Assembly (NCBI RefSeq): GCF_030268885.1
Contig: NZ_BSSA01000033.1
Coordinates: forward strand, 33,550-97,549
Source: Kitasatospora phosalacinea
GTDB lineage: Bacteria > Actinomycetota > Actinomycetes > Streptomycetales > Streptomycetaceae
Length of the DNA: 64,000 bases
Direction of reading: 5' to 3'
Shown here: one piece after another, positions 1 to 9,192 of the stretch
Numbering within the stretch: position 1 is the first letter of the stretch
Layout: each line of letters starts with the position of its first letter
Translations under genes and position numbers: made by a program
Notes under the pieces: generated by a model
What the model saw: only the letters and a program-made list of their open reading frames with translations
The model's database searches: none
Told to the model about the DNA's origin: nothing

Positions 1-1
1 C

Positions 2-664
2 GCGCGGATCCTCGGCCGGGTCTTCCACGCCCTCGGGCTGCTCTCCGGCGACCACCTGGTGGAGGCTCAACGGGCCGACCTGGTGGGCGAGTTCCTGGGC
101 CAGACGGCGGTGAAGGCGAACGAGCTGATCGACTCGGCGCTGGACGGCGTGCTGTTCATAGACGAGGCGTACTCGCTGGCCAACTCCGGCTACAGCAAGG
201 GCGACGCGTACGGCGACGAGGCGCTGCAGGTCCTGCTGAAGCGGGCCGAGGACAATCGGGACAGGTTGGTCGTCATCCTCGCGGGGTACCCGGACGGCAT
301 GAATCGACTACTGGCAACGAACCCGGGCCTGAACTCCCGCTTCACCACCCGGGTCGACTTCCCCTCCTACCGGCCCGCCGAACTCACCGACATCGGCCTG
401 AAGTTGGCGCAGGCCGACGGCGACGGCTGGGACGTGGACGCGGCCGAGGAACTGTCCTCGATCTGCGGGCACGTCGTCGCCGAGGGCTGGATCGACCAGC
501 TCGGCAACGGCCGCTTCGTCCGCACCCTGTACGAGAAGTCCTGCGCCTACCGCGACCTGCGGCTGTCCGGCCAGCGCGGCACGCCCTCCCGTGAGGACCT
601 GGCGACGCTGCGCCTGCCGGACCTGCTGCAGGCGTACGGAGAGCTGATCGACGGCCGCCCGTGA
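2..664 (+). CDS. AAA+ ATPase, CbbX/SpoVK/EccA-like (5' end missing)
   Basis: The reading frame is open from base 2, so the start and the Walker A lie outside the window. What remains is the back half of a AAA+ module of the CbbX/SpoVK/EccA group: a Walker B-type segment (VLFIDEAY) followed by a sensor-1-like stretch (LVVILAGYPDGM) and an arginine-finger region (NPGLNSRF). Family members are hexameric remodelling ATPases that act on Rubisco or on type VII secretion substrates; the substrate here is unknown. The stop overlaps the GTG start of the DUF4230 gene, so the two are translationally coupled. Confidence 0.85.
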   Translation, partial: ARILGRVFHALGLLSGDHLVEAQRADLVGEFLGQTAVKANELIDSALDGVLFIDEAYSLANSGYSKGDAYGDEALQVLLKRAEDNRDRLVVILAGYPDGMNRLLATNPGLNSRFTTRVDFPSYRPAELTDIGLKLAQADGDGWDVDAAEELSSICGHVVAEGWIDQLGNGRFVRTLYEKSCAYRDLRLSGQRGTPSREDLATLRLPDLLQAYGELIDGRP

Positions 665-1437
665 GAGGCCTGCGCAGGGCCCGGCCGGAGCGGTCGGAGG
701 ACGTCCCGGCGCCGAGGGGCGGGGACGGGCGGAAGTCCGGTGCGGGGCGGTCGGGGGACGACCCCGCGCCGCGCCGGGCGGAGGAGCGGACGGCCGGGCG
801 CCGAGGGGTGCCCTGGTACGTCTCCCTGCCGGTCACGCTGGCCGTGATCCTGGCACTGTTCCTGGGGATGGCGAACCTGGGCTGGCTGCCGGGTCTGCCG
901 AACCCCTTCGCCGAGAAGACCGTCGACCGCAGCCAGCCCGCGGTCCTCAAGTCGGTGCGGGACATGAGCCGTTACAACGCGGCCACCGGCGACTTCCAGG
1001 TCATCGTGGACCTCGCGAACGAGGCCAAGTTCCTGCCGTCGGCGATCCTGGGCACCCGCAGCCTGTACGTGGGCACCGGCAGCGTCGAGGCGTACGTGGA
1101 CCTCGGCAAGCTGGGGCCGGACGCGGTGAAGGTCTCCGAGGACCGGCGGACGGCGTCCATCACCATTCCGCACGCGCAGCTCGCCGAAGCGGCGCTGGAC
1201 GTCAAGCGCTCCTACATGTACTCGCAGGAGCGCGGGCTGTTCGACCGGCTCGGCGACCTGTTCTCGGACAGCAGCGCCGACGACCAGCACAAGGTGGAGC
1301 TGCTGGCCGTCGGCAAGATCGACAAGGCCGCGAAGGAGACCGGTCTGACCACCACCGCGGAGAACAACACCAAGGCGATGCTGACGGGCCTGCTGGGCTC
1401 GCTGGGCTTCACCCAGGTCACGGTCACCGTGGCCTGA
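661..1437 (+). CDS. DUF4230 family membrane-anchored protein
   Basis: 258 aa. A basic and proline-rich N-terminal tail (about 1-50) is followed by one membrane segment (about 55-75) and an extracytoplasmic domain matching DUF4230 (about 95-255). The GTG start overlaps the stop of the upstream AAA+ gene by 4 bp (GTGA), which fixes the start and suggests co-expression. The function of DUF4230 is not known; the topology suggests an envelope role. A strong hairpin follows at 1454-1490. Confidence 0.8.
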   Translation: MRGLRRARPERSEDVPAPRGGDGRKSGAGRSGDDPAPRRAEERTAGRRGVPWYVSLPVTLAVILALFLGMANLGWLPGLPNPFAEKTVDRSQPAVLKSVRDMSRYNAATGDFQVIVDLANEAKFLPSAILGTRSLYVGTGSVEAYVDLGKLGPDAVKVSEDRRTASITIPHAQLAEAALDVKRSYMYSQERGLFDRLGDLFSDSSADDQHKVELLAVGKIDKAAKETGLTTTAENNTKAMLTGLLGSLGFTQVTVTVA

Positions 1438-1453
1438 GCGCCGCCGGAACGCA

Positions 1454-1490
1454 CGGGCGGCCGGCCCCCGCCGAGGGGGCCGGCCGTCCG
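1454..1490. terminator. Bidirectional hairpin between convergent genes
   Basis: A stem of 16 bp with one G-U pair surrounds a 5-nt loop (GCCGA, 1470-1474); the inner 11 bp are perfect. It lies between the convergent DUF4230 and CorC/HlyC genes and could end both transcripts. There is no U tract, as is usual in streptomycetes. Confidence 0.7.
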
Positions 1491-1500
1491 GGTGCGGGCG

Positions 1501-2550
1501 TCAGCGCTGGGCGGCGGCGGGCGGCCGGTGGTCGGGGTCGTGCACCTCGCCGACCAGTTCCTCCAGCACGTCCTCCAGGGCGACCAGGCCGAGCTGGCGC
1601 CCGTCCGGGTCGACCACCGCGGCCAGGTGGGCGGCGGCGCGGCGCATCGCGGCGAGCGCGTCGTCCAGCGGCAGGCCGGAGCGCAGCACGGTGATCGGCC
1701 GCCACAGCCGGGCCGGGACGGGCGCGGTCAGGTCGTCGACCTCCAGCGAGTCCTTGACGTGCAGGTAGCCGAGGACGGTGCCCTGCTCGTCGGCGACCGG
1801 GAAGCGGGAGAAGCCGGTGCGCACGGCCAGGCGCTGGATCTCCTCGCCGGTGACCTCGCGGCCGACGGTAACCAGCTGCTCGGGGGCCAGCAGCACCTCG
1901 GTGACCGGGCGGCTGCCCATCTCCAGGGCGTCCTCCAGGCGTTCGCGGCGGCTGTCGTCGAGCAGTCCGGCCTCGCCGGAGTCGGTGAGCATCAGCAGCA
2001 GCTGCTCGCTGGTGGCGACCGAGTCGACCTCGTCCTTGGGCTCGACCCGGAACAGCCGCAGCACGCCGTTGGCGAAGGCGTTCAGGAAGGCGATGAACGG
2101 GGCGAGCAGGCGGGCCAGGCGGTCCAGCGGCGGGCCGAGCCAGAGCGCGGCCCGCTCCGGGCCGGCCAGGGCCAGGTTCTTCGGCACCATCTCGCCGACC
2201 ACCATGTGCAGGAACACCACGATGCTCAGCGCGATGACGTAGCTCAGCAGGTGCATCGCCGAGTCGGGCACGCCGAGCGCGTGGAAGGCGGGCTCCAGCA
2301 GGTGCGCGATGGTGGGTTCGGCCAGCGCGCCCAGCAGCAGCGAGCAGACGGTGATGCCGAGTTGGGCGGCGGCCAGCATCGCGGAGACGTTGGACAGCGC
2401 GTGCAGCACGGTGCGGGCGCGCCTGTCGCCCGCCTCGGCGAGCGGTTCGATCTGGCTGCGGCGCACCGAGATGACGGCGAACTCGGCGCCGACGAAGAAG
2501 GCGTTGCCGAGCAGCAGGAGCAGTGAGAAGGCGAGTTGCAGGGCGCTCAT
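1501..2550 (-). CDS. CNNM/CorC (HlyC)-type membrane protein, short form
   Basis: 349 aa. An N-terminal DUF21/CNNM domain with about four membrane helices (1-175) is followed by a CBS pair (about 205-330). The C-terminal CorC_HlyC domain of the longer relatives is absent. Bacterial members are linked to magnesium/cobalt handling; the old name hemolysin is probably misleading. The ATG overlaps the stop of the next minus-strand gene by 4 bp, so this is the second gene of a two-gene operon of paralogues. Confidence 0.88.
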   Translation of the reverse strand: MSALQLAFSLLLLLGNAFFVGAEFAVISVRRSQIEPLAEAGDRRARTVLHALSNVSAMLAAAQLGITVCSLLLGALAEPTIAHLLEPAFHALGVPDSAMHLLSYVIALSIVVFLHMVVGEMVPKNLALAGPERAALWLGPPLDRLARLLAPFIAFLNAFANGVLRLFRVEPKDEVDSVATSEQLLLMLTDSGEAGLLDDSRRERLEDALEMGSRPVTEVLLAPEQLVTVGREVTGEEIQRLAVRTGFSRFPVADEQGTVLGYLHVKDSLEVDDLTAPVPARLWRPITVLRSGLPLDDALAAMRRAAAHLAAVVDPDGRQLGLVALEDVLEELVGEVHDPDHRPPAAAQR

Positions 2551-3884
2551 CGGTGGTGGTCCTGGTCCTCGTGGTCGTCCTCGTGCACCCGGCGGACCTC
2601 GACCCGGCTGGTGCGGTGCCGGTCGACGGCGGTCACGGTCAGCTCCCAGCCGGGCAGGTGGGCGCTCTCGCCGACGGCGGGGAGCTTGCCGAGCAGGTCG
2701 GCGAGCAGGCCGCCGAGCGTCTCGTACGGGCCGTCGGGGGCGTTCAGGCCGATCTTGGCGAGCTGGTCGAGCCGGGCCCGGCCGTCGGCGTCCCAGACCG
2801 GCAGTCCGTCGCGCGGGGCGAGCGGGCGCAGGTCGGGGGTGTCGGCGGGGTCGTGCTCGTCCTGGACCTCGCCGACCACCTCCTCGACGATGTCCTCGAT
2901 GGTGGCGACGCCCGCGGTGCCGCCGTACTCGTCGACGACCACGGCCATCGGCTCGCGGCCGCGCAGCAGGTCGAGCAGCCGCTCGACGGGCATGGTCTCG
3001 GGCACCAGCAGCGGCGGGGCGGCCAGGTGGCGGACCCTGGTGTGGTCGCGCCGCCCGGCGGGGACGGCGAGGGCGTCCTTGAGGGTGACGGTGCCGGTGA
3101 CCTCGTCGAGGCTCTCGGCGTACACCGGGAAGCGGCTCAGCCCGGTGGCCCGGGTCAGGTTGAGCACGTCGGTGGCGGTGGCGTCCTCCTGCAGGGCGGC
3201 GACGTCGATCCGCGGGGTCATCACCGACTCGGCGGTCAGCTCGCGCAGGCCCAGCGTGCGGACGAACAGCGTCGCGGACTGCTCGTCCATCACGCCGGCC
3301 TGGTACGAGTGCCGGGCCAGTGCGACGAGTTCGTCGGCGGTGCGGGCGTGGCCGAGCTCCTCCTGCGGTTCGACGCCGAAGGCCCGGACGATCCGGTCGG
3401 CGGAGCCGTTGAGGAAGGCGATCAGCGGCCGGCAGGCGGCGGAGAACGCGCGCTGCGGGCCGACCACCGCGTAGGCGACCTGGATCGGCCGGGAGATCGC
3501 CCAGTTCTTCGGGACGAGCTCGCCGATCACCATCTGGATCACGGTGGCCAGCACCAGGCCGACGATCACCGCGGTGCCGCGGGCCGCCGACTCGGGCAGG
3601 CCGACGGCGGTGAACACCGGCGTGAGCAGCACGGACAGCGCCGGTTCGGCGAGCATGCCGACCACCAGCGAGGTGATGGTGATGCCGAGTTGGGCGCCGG
3701 AGAGCTGGAAGGACAGCTTGTGCAGGGCCTTGGACAGGCTCCCGGCCCGTCGGTCGCCGTCGGCCGCGGCGCGTTCCACGGTGCCGCGGTCGGCGGTCAC
3801 GAACGCGAACTCGGCGGCCACGAACAGGCCGTTGGCGAGGATGAGCAGGAAGGCCGCGAGCAGCAGGAGCCAGGCGGTGGTCAT
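2547..3884 (-). CDS. CNNM/CorC (HlyC)-type membrane protein, full-length
   Basis: 445 aa: DUF21 membrane domain (1-185), CBS pair (about 205-330, including VVVDEYGGTAGV and EDIVEEVVGE) and a C-terminal CorC_HlyC domain (about 345-430). It is the first gene of the pair with the shorter paralogue, with a 4-bp ATGA overlap. A heteromeric membrane complex is plausible but is inference. Family role: divalent cation efflux or homeostasis. Confidence 0.9.
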   Translation of the reverse strand: MTTAWLLLLAAFLLILANGLFVAAEFAFVTADRGTVERAAADGDRRAGSLSKALHKLSFQLSGAQLGITITSLVVGMLAEPALSVLLTPVFTAVGLPESAARGTAVIVGLVLATVIQMVIGELVPKNWAISRPIQVAYAVVGPQRAFSAACRPLIAFLNGSADRIVRAFGVEPQEELGHARTADELVALARHSYQAGVMDEQSATLFVRTLGLRELTAESVMTPRIDVAALQEDATATDVLNLTRATGLSRFPVYAESLDEVTGTVTLKDALAVPAGRRDHTRVRHLAAPPLLVPETMPVERLLDLLRGREPMAVVVDEYGGTAGVATIEDIVEEVVGEVQDEHDPADTPDLRPLAPRDGLPVWDADGRARLDQLAKIGLNAPDGPYETLGGLLADLLGKLPAVGESAHLPGWELTVTAVDRHRTSRVEVRRVHEDDHEDQDHHR

Positions 3885-4091
3885 CGGGCCGCCCGCCTTT
3901 CCTGACGGGGAACGTGCACGGCGGCGCGGGTACTACCGGACGGATCGTCCATCGAGGGGAGGTGTCACTCCTCTGGTCGCGGGCGGACGCGGGCAGCCCG
4001 GTTCTCGGGTGGGCTTTGCCGCGGTTTTACCAGCGTAGACGATACCCGAACGCTTCCCGGGGCCTGTTCGACCCGTCCGTCCGGTGGCGTG

Positions 4092-4553
4092 TCAGGGCTG
4101 CTGCTCCCGGACCCCGGCGGCGTGCTGCTCGACCAGGTCGCGCAGGGCGCGGGCGGCGGCGACGGCCTGCGCCCGCCCGCCGCCGGGCTGGATGCCGACG
4201 GCGGCCAGCGCGGTGCCGTCCGCGAGGTCGAGCACCACCCAGGGGTCGCCCGCCCGGAGGTTCACCCGGACCACCTCGGCCCAGGACAGCCGGCGGCTGC
4301 GGACGAAGTTGACCACGGTCAGGCCCGCCTCGTCGGCGACCACCTTGGGGCGGGCCAGCATCAGGCCGACCGCGGCGAACAGCAGGCCGGAGCAGACCAT
4401 CATCGCCCGGTCGTTGAACTGCCAGCTCTCCGGCAGCGCGACGGCGAGCACCGAGAACAGCACCACCAGCGCGGCGCACAGCGGGTAGAGCACGGCGCGG
4501 TTGCGGCGGGGCGCCCAGGTGACGGGCAGGGCGGTGGCGGCGGGGGTGGACAC
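4092..4553 (-). CDS. PH domain-containing membrane protein
   Basis: 153 aa from a GTG 68 bp downstream of hisG on the same strand. Two hydrophobic segments (about 17-37 and 47-65) precede a small PH-like (bPH) domain (about 68-135, VTVVNFVRSRRLSWAEVVRV). Longer upstream starts in this frame would run back into hisG and lack support, so the GTG was chosen. The gene is commonly found after hisG in streptomycetes; its function is unknown. Confidence 0.8.
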   Translation of the reverse strand: MSTPAATALPVTWAPRRNRAVLYPLCAALVVLFSVLAVALPESWQFNDRAMMVCSGLLFAAVGLMLARPKVVADEAGLTVVNFVRSRRLSWAEVVRVNLRAGDPWVVLDLADGTALAAVGIQPGGGRAQAVAAARALRDLVEQHAAGVREQQP

Positions 4554-4621
4554 GGGTGGCTCCAGGGTGGGGGCCGCGGTCCGGGCGGGGCCGGGGGTGG
4601 CGGCCCCCGCCCGGTGGCGGG

Positions 4622-5470
4622 TCAGATGCGGCAGGCGTGGATGTTGGTGACCAGGATGGCGCGGGCGCCGATCGCCCACAGGTCGTCCATGATCCGCTGG
4701 GCCTCCTTGCGGAGCACCATCGAACGGACCGCGACCCAGCCCTCGGTGTGCAGCGGCGAGACGGTCGGCGACTCCAGGCCCGGGGTGAGGGCGACGGCCT
4801 CGCCGACCTTCTCCGCGCGGATGTCGTAGTCCATCAGCACGTAGCGGCGGGCCACCAGCACGCCCTGCAGGCGGCGCAGGAACTGCTCGACCGCGGCGTC
4901 CTCGCCCGCGCCCTTGGAGCGGATCACCACGGCGTCGGAGACCAGGATCGGGTCGCCGAACACCTCCAGGCCCGCGTTGCGCAGGCTGGTGCCGGTCTCC
5001 ACCACGTCGGCGATCACGTCGGCGACGCCCAGGTGCACGGCGGTCTCGACCGCGCCGTCCAGCTTGGTGACGGTGGCCTTCACGCCGTGCTCGGCGAGGT
5101 GCTGCTCGACCAGGCCGGTGTACGAGGTGGCGATCCGCAGGCCGTCCAGGTCGCGGACGTCCGCAAGCTCGGTGCCGACCGGCTTGGCGAAGCGGAAGGT
5201 CGACCCGGCGAAGCCGAGCGCGAGCACCTCCTCGGCCTCCGAGGCGGAGTCCAGCAGCAGGTCGCGGCCGGTGATGCCGACGTCGAGCCGGCCGGAGCCG
5301 ACGTACACGGCGATGTCGCGCGGGCGCAGGAAGAAGAACTCGACCTGGTTGTCCGGGTCGACCAGGACGAGTTCCTTGGCCTCCTTGCGCTGCCGGTAGC
5401 CGGCCTCATGGAGCATCTCCGCCGCGGGACCCGAGAGCGAACCCTTGTTGGGGACGGCGATGCGGAGCAT
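4622..5470 (-). CDS. hisG: ATP phosphoribosyltransferase (long form)
   Basis: 282 aa, first enzyme of histidine synthesis: condenses ATP and PRPP to phosphoribosyl-ATP. The N-terminus MLRIAVPNKGSLSG is the family start; an in-frame codon ten residues earlier is less likely. Length and the C-terminal third (about 205-282) match the long, hexameric, feedback-inhibited HisG with an ACT-like regulatory domain. It follows hisE on the same strand after 43 bp. Confidence 0.95.
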   Translation of the reverse strand: MLRIAVPNKGSLSGPAAEMLHEAGYRQRKEAKELVLVDPDNQVEFFFLRPRDIAVYVGSGRLDVGITGRDLLLDSASEAEEVLALGFAGSTFRFAKPVGTELADVRDLDGLRIATSYTGLVEQHLAEHGVKATVTKLDGAVETAVHLGVADVIADVVETGTSLRNAGLEVFGDPILVSDAVVIRSKGAGEDAAVEQFLRRLQGVLVARRYVLMDYDIRAEKVGEAVALTPGLESPTVSPLHTEGWVAVRSMVLRKEAQRIMDDLWAIGARAILVTNIHACRI

Positions 5471-5513
5471 GAGTGGCGAACCCTTCGCGTTGGCGATCAA
5501 TGGGGGGTGGGGC

Positions 5514-5786
5514 TTAGAGGTACTTGTAGACGTCTTCGAGCGTCAGCCCGCGGGCGAGCATCATCACCTGGACGTGGTAGAGGAGCTGCGAGATCTCCTC
5601 CGCCGCCTCCTCGGGCGACTGGTACTCGGCAGCCATCCAGACCTCGGCGGCCTCCTCGACGACCTTCTTGCCGATCGCGTGGACGCCCTGCTGCACGAGC
5701 TGGGCGGTGCGGGAGGTCGCGGGGTCGCCGGTGGCGGCCTTCTGCTGGAGCTCGGCGAAGAGCTCCTCGAATGTCTTGGAAGCCAT
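5514..5786 (-). CDS. hisE: Phosphoribosyl-ATP diphosphatase
   Basis: 90 aa. Second step of histidine synthesis: hydrolyses PR-ATP to PR-AMP. The all-alpha MazG-like fold is indicated by GKKVVEEAAEVWMAAE and ISQLLYHVQVMML, which contain the acidic residues expected to bind Mg2+. It lies directly upstream of hisG and 83 bp downstream of ribH, so rib and his genes may share some read-through transcription. Confidence 0.95.
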   Translation of the reverse strand: MASKTFEELFAELQQKAATGDPATSRTAQLVQQGVHAIGKKVVEEAAEVWMAAEYQSPEEAAEEISQLLYHVQVMMLARGLTLEDVYKYL

Positions 5787-5869
5787 GATGGGCTCACCTT
5801 ACGGGGTGCGGGCTGACGGACGGTAAACGGTTTCGCACCGTGGACAGTCGGATGGACGGCCGGACGGCC

Positions 5870-6361
5870 TCACGCCTTGGACAGCGCGCGCAGCGCGGCC
5901 GCGGTGGCCACCGCCGCGGTGACCGCCTCGTGGCCCTTGTCCTCGGCCGAGCCGGGCAGCCCGGCCCGGTCCAGGGCCTGCTGCTCGGTGTCGCAGGTGA
6001 GGACGCCGAAGCCGACCGGGACGCCGGTGTCCACCGACACCTGGGTCAGGCCGAGGGTGGCGCCCTGGCAGACGTAGTCGAAGTGCGGGGTGCCGCCGCG
6101 GATCACCACGCCCAGCGCCACCACCGCGTCGTAGCCCGCGTCGGCCAGCCGCCTGGCGGCGACCGGCAGCTCGAAGGTGCCGGGGACGCGGACCACGGTC
6201 GCGCCGCCGTCCGCGCCGAGCTCCGCCAGGGCGCGCCGGGCGCCGTCCAGCAGTCCGTTCATCACCTGCTCGTGCCACTGGGCGGCGACGACCGCGACCC
6301 GCAGGTCGGCGGTGTTCTCCAGGTTCTCGGGGGACAGGACGGGGGCTCCGTGGCCGGCCAT
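5870..6361 (-). CDS. ribH: 6,7-dimethyl-8-ribityllumazine synthase
   Basis: 163 aa. Joins 5-amino-6-ribitylaminouracil and 3,4-dihydroxybutanone 4-phosphate. Family motifs are present: VPGTFELPV (pyrimidine site) and GVVIRGGTPHFDYVC (phosphate-binding loop); the histidine of EDKGHEA matches the catalytic region. Last gene of the riboswitch-led rib operon, 49 bp after ribAB. Confidence 0.95.
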   Translation of the reverse strand: MAGHGAPVLSPENLENTADLRVAVVAAQWHEQVMNGLLDGARRALAELGADGGATVVRVPGTFELPVAARRLADAGYDAVVALGVVIRGGTPHFDYVCQGATLGLTQVSVDTGVPVGFGVLTCDTEQQALDRAGLPGSAEDKGHEAVTAAVATAAALRALSKA

Positions 6362-6410
6362 GGTCGTCTTCCTCTGTTCGTTCGGTGTCGGTGCGCTGGT
6401 GCGGGTGCGG

Positions 6411-7706
6411 TTACTTGCCGTCGTCGTCGAGCCACGGCAGGTCGTGGCCCATCCGGTCGCGCTTGGTGCGCAGGTAGCGCAGGTTGTGCTCGCCCGCGGC
6501 GGTGGGCAGCGGGCGGCGGGCGGCGACCTTGAGGCCGTGCTCGGTGAGCGCGGTCTGCTTGGCCGGGTTGTTGCTGAGCAGGGTCAGCGAGCGCACGCCG
6601 AGGTCGGTGAGCATCTGCGCGGCGATCGAGTAGTCGCGGGCGTCGGCGGGCAGGCCCTGGTCGAGGTTGGCGTCGACGGTGTCCAGGCCCTGCTCCTGCA
6701 GCTGGTAGGCGCGCAGCTTGTGGGCCAGGCCGATGCCGCGGCCCTCGTGGCCGCGCAGGTAGAGCACCACGCCGCGGCCGGCCCCGGCGACGGCGGCCAG
6801 CGAGGCCTGCAGCTGGGGGCCGCAGTCGCAGCGCAGCGAGCCGAACACGTCGCCGGTCAGGCACTCGGAGTGCAGCCGGACGAGGACGTCCTCGCCGTCG
6901 GGGAGGCGGCCGTCCGCGTCCAGGCCGCCCGCCACCAGGGCCAGGTGCTCGGTGCCGTCGATGGTGCCGCGGTAGCCGACGGCGGTGAACGTGCCGTGCT
7001 CGGTGGGCAGTTGGGTGACGGCGGCGCGGTCGACGTGCAGTTCGGTGCGGCGGCGGTAGGCGATCAGGTCCTCGATCGAGATGATCGCCAGGCCGTGCTC
7101 GCGGGCGAAGGCGTGCAGTTCGGGCAGCCGGGCCATGGTGCCGTCGTCGTTGACCACCTCGGCGATGCCGCCCGCCGGGGCGAGCCCGGCGAGGCGGGCC
7201 AGGTCGACGGCGGCCTCGGTGTGGCCGGGGCGGACCAGCACGCCGCCGTCGACGGCGCGCAGCGGGAAGACGTGCCCGGGGCGGGTCAGGTCGGCCGGTT
7301 CGGTGCCCGGGCTGGCCAGCAGCTTGACGGTGCGGGCCCGGTCGGCGGCCGAGATGCCGGTGGAGACGCCCTCGCGGGCGTCCACCGAGACGGCGTACGC
7401 GGTGCCCTTGCGGTCCTCGTTGACCCGGGTCATCGGCGGCAGCTTCAGCCGGTCGAGCTCCTCGCCGGTCATCGGGACGCAGATCACGCCGGAGGAGTAC
7501 CGGACGGTGAAGGCCAGCAGCTCGGGGGCGGCGGCGGAGGCGGCGAAGACGATGTCGCCCTCGTTCTCGCGGTCCTCGTCGTCGACCACGATCACGGCGC
7601 GGCCGAGCGCGATGTCGGCGATCGCGCGCTCGACCGGGTCGAGGGCGAGCGGCTCGGCGGGCAGCGGGTGGTCGGCGGGCTCGGTGCCGGCGGGCTCGGT
7701 GCTCAT
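6411..7706 (-). CDS. ribAB: Bifunctional 3,4-DHBP synthase / GTP cyclohydrolase II
   Basis: 431 aa. The N-terminal half (about 25-225) is 3,4-dihydroxy-2-butanone 4-phosphate synthase with the acidic motif DDEDRENEGDIVF. The C-terminal half (about 230-425) is GTP cyclohydrolase II with the zinc ligands in SECLTGDVFGSLRCDCG and the RGHEGRGIGL loop. Together they supply both precursors of riboflavin. The ATG overlaps the ribM stop by 4 bp (ATGA). The very long upstream extension of this frame is only the overlap with ribM. Confidence 0.95.
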   Translation of the reverse strand: MSTEPAGTEPADHPLPAEPLALDPVERAIADIALGRAVIVVDDEDRENEGDIVFAASAAAPELLAFTVRYSSGVICVPMTGEELDRLKLPPMTRVNEDRKGTAYAVSVDAREGVSTGISAADRARTVKLLASPGTEPADLTRPGHVFPLRAVDGGVLVRPGHTEAAVDLARLAGLAPAGGIAEVVNDDGTMARLPELHAFAREHGLAIISIEDLIAYRRRTELHVDRAAVTQLPTEHGTFTAVGYRGTIDGTEHLALVAGGLDADGRLPDGEDVLVRLHSECLTGDVFGSLRCDCGPQLQASLAAVAGAGRGVVLYLRGHEGRGIGLAHKLRAYQLQEQGLDTVDANLDQGLPADARDYSIAAQMLTDLGVRSLTLLSNNPAKQTALTEHGLKVAARRPLPTAAGEHNLRYLRTKRDRMGHDLPWLDDDGK

Positions 7707-8344
7707 GCGGTGGCTCCCTTGGCGAGCGGGGCGGTGCGGGTGGCCCGGGCCTTCGTCCACCAGCTGGCCAGGCCGGCCACCACCAGGACGAAGTAGACGG
7801 TGAAGGTGAGGGCCGAGAAGACGTAGCCGTGGGTGTACGAGTACGGGACGCTGACCAGGTCGACGGCGATCCAGGCGAACCAGAACTCGACCCAGCCGCG
7901 GGCCTGGGCGTACATCGCGGCCAGCGTGCCGACGAAGATGTACGCGTCCAGCAGCGGGTTCCAGGACAGCTTCGGGAAGGCGTCGAACAGCGCGGCGACG
8001 GCGGCGGTGCCCGCCGCGGTGGCGGCGACCAGGACGGCCCGCTCGGTCCAGGTCGCGAAGCGGACCGCGACCTCGCCGGTGTCGCGGCGCCCGCGGTTCC
8101 ACTGCGTCCAGCCCCAGAGCGCGGTGACGATGACGATCACCTGCTTGCCGATCAGGCCGGGCACCTGCCCGCCGAGGAAGACGGTGATCAGCACCGCGCC
8201 GGCCAGCAGCTGGGCGGGCCAGGTGAGGACGGAGCGGCGCCAGCCCAGGGCCAGGGCGCCGAGCCCTATCAGGTTGCCGACCATGTCGGCGACCTTCACC
8301 TGCTCGCCGAAGGCGGTGAAGGCCAGGTCGCGGAACGCACTCAC
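7703..8344 (-). CDS. ribM: PnuC-family vitamin transporter, probably riboflavin importer RibM
   Basis: 213 aa with about six to seven membrane helices and the PnuC-family segments WGWTQWNRG and FVGTLAAMYAQARGWVEFWFAW. PnuC proteins take up nicotinamide riboside, but this gene sits inside the rib operon behind an FMN riboswitch, as does the riboflavin transporter RibM of Streptomyces davawensis and Corynebacterium. Riboflavin is therefore the likely substrate (inference from context). It overlaps ribE by 4 bp (GTGA) and ribAB by 4 bp (ATGA). Confidence 0.85.
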   Translation of the reverse strand: MSAFRDLAFTAFGEQVKVADMVGNLIGLGALALGWRRSVLTWPAQLLAGAVLITVFLGGQVPGLIGKQVIVIVTALWGWTQWNRGRRDTGEVAVRFATWTERAVLVAATAAGTAAVAALFDAFPKLSWNPLLDAYIFVGTLAAMYAQARGWVEFWFAWIAVDLVSVPYSYTHGYVFSALTFTVYFVLVVAGLASWWTKARATRTAPLAKGATA

Positions 8345-9000
8345 TTGGAACCCCCCAGGGTGTCGGGCAGCGCACGGGTGTCGAGCAGCCGCTCGACGTA
8401 CTTGGCGAGGACGTCGACCTCGAGGTTGACGGGCTCGCCGACCTGCTTGGCCCCCAGCGTGGTGAGGGCGAGGGTGGCGGGGATCAGCGAGACGGTGAAC
8501 GAGTCGAGGGCGGCCTCGACGACGGTGAGGCTCACTCCGTCCACGGTGATCGACCCCTTCTCCACCAGGTAGCGCGAGATCGGCTGCGGCAGGCTGAAAC
8601 GCAGCACCTCCCAGCGCGGATTCCCGTCCGCGTCGAGGTCGCCGGGCGCGCGGGAGAGCAGCGTGCCGGTGGCGTCGACGTGCCCCTGCACCAGGTGGCC
8701 GCCGAGCCGGGCGCCGAGCGCCATCGCCCTCTCCAGGTTGACCCGGGAGCCGGGGCGCAGCACGCCGAGGCTGGAGCGCTGCAGCGTCTCGCGCATCACG
8801 TCGGCACTGAACTCGCCGCTGCGGGCCGCCAGTTGCTCGTTGTCGTCGAGGACGGTCAGACAGACGCCGTTGACCGCGATCGAGTCGCCGTGCCGGGCGT
8901 CGGCCGTCACGACCGGACCGCGCAGGCGGATGCGCGAGGATTCGCCGATCTCCTCGATGGAGACGACCTCGCCGAGCTCTTCGATGATGCCGGTGAACAC
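8341..9000 (-). CDS. ribE: Riboflavin synthase alpha chain
   Basis: 219 aa. Dismutates two molecules of dimethylribityllumazine to riboflavin. Two tandem lumazine-binding domains (about 1-97 and 98-205) are visible, including the N-terminal VFTGIIEELG and GHLVQGHVDATG. The GTG start follows the ribosome site GAGGAG; the in-frame extension upstream is 5' leader. First gene of the rib operon, 193 nt downstream of the FMN riboswitch aptamer. Confidence 0.95.
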   Translation of the reverse strand: MFTGIIEELGEVVSIEEIGESSRIRLRGPVVTADARHGDSIAVNGVCLTVLDDNEQLAARSGEFSADVMRETLQRSSLGVLRPGSRVNLERAMALGARLGGHLVQGHVDATGTLLSRAPGDLDADGNPRWEVLRFSLPQPISRYLVEKGSITVDGVSLTVVEAALDSFTVSLIPATLALTTLGAKQVGEPVNLEVDVLAKYVERLLDTRALPDTLGGSK

Positions 9001-9192
9001 CCGGGTTCTCCTCGCGCTTGGGGCGCGGACTCCGGGGCGGCTCGTGGGAGTTGACTGCGGACGCATGCCCGACGGGGCGCACCCGGGGCGCCTGGGCTTC
9101 CTCGCCGAGGCACGGGTTCGCTGCCGTCCTGCTTCGCGCACCCCGGCCCTCGGGTGGGCCGCGGTGCTGAACACGCTTCGTCCGCCGCGCAC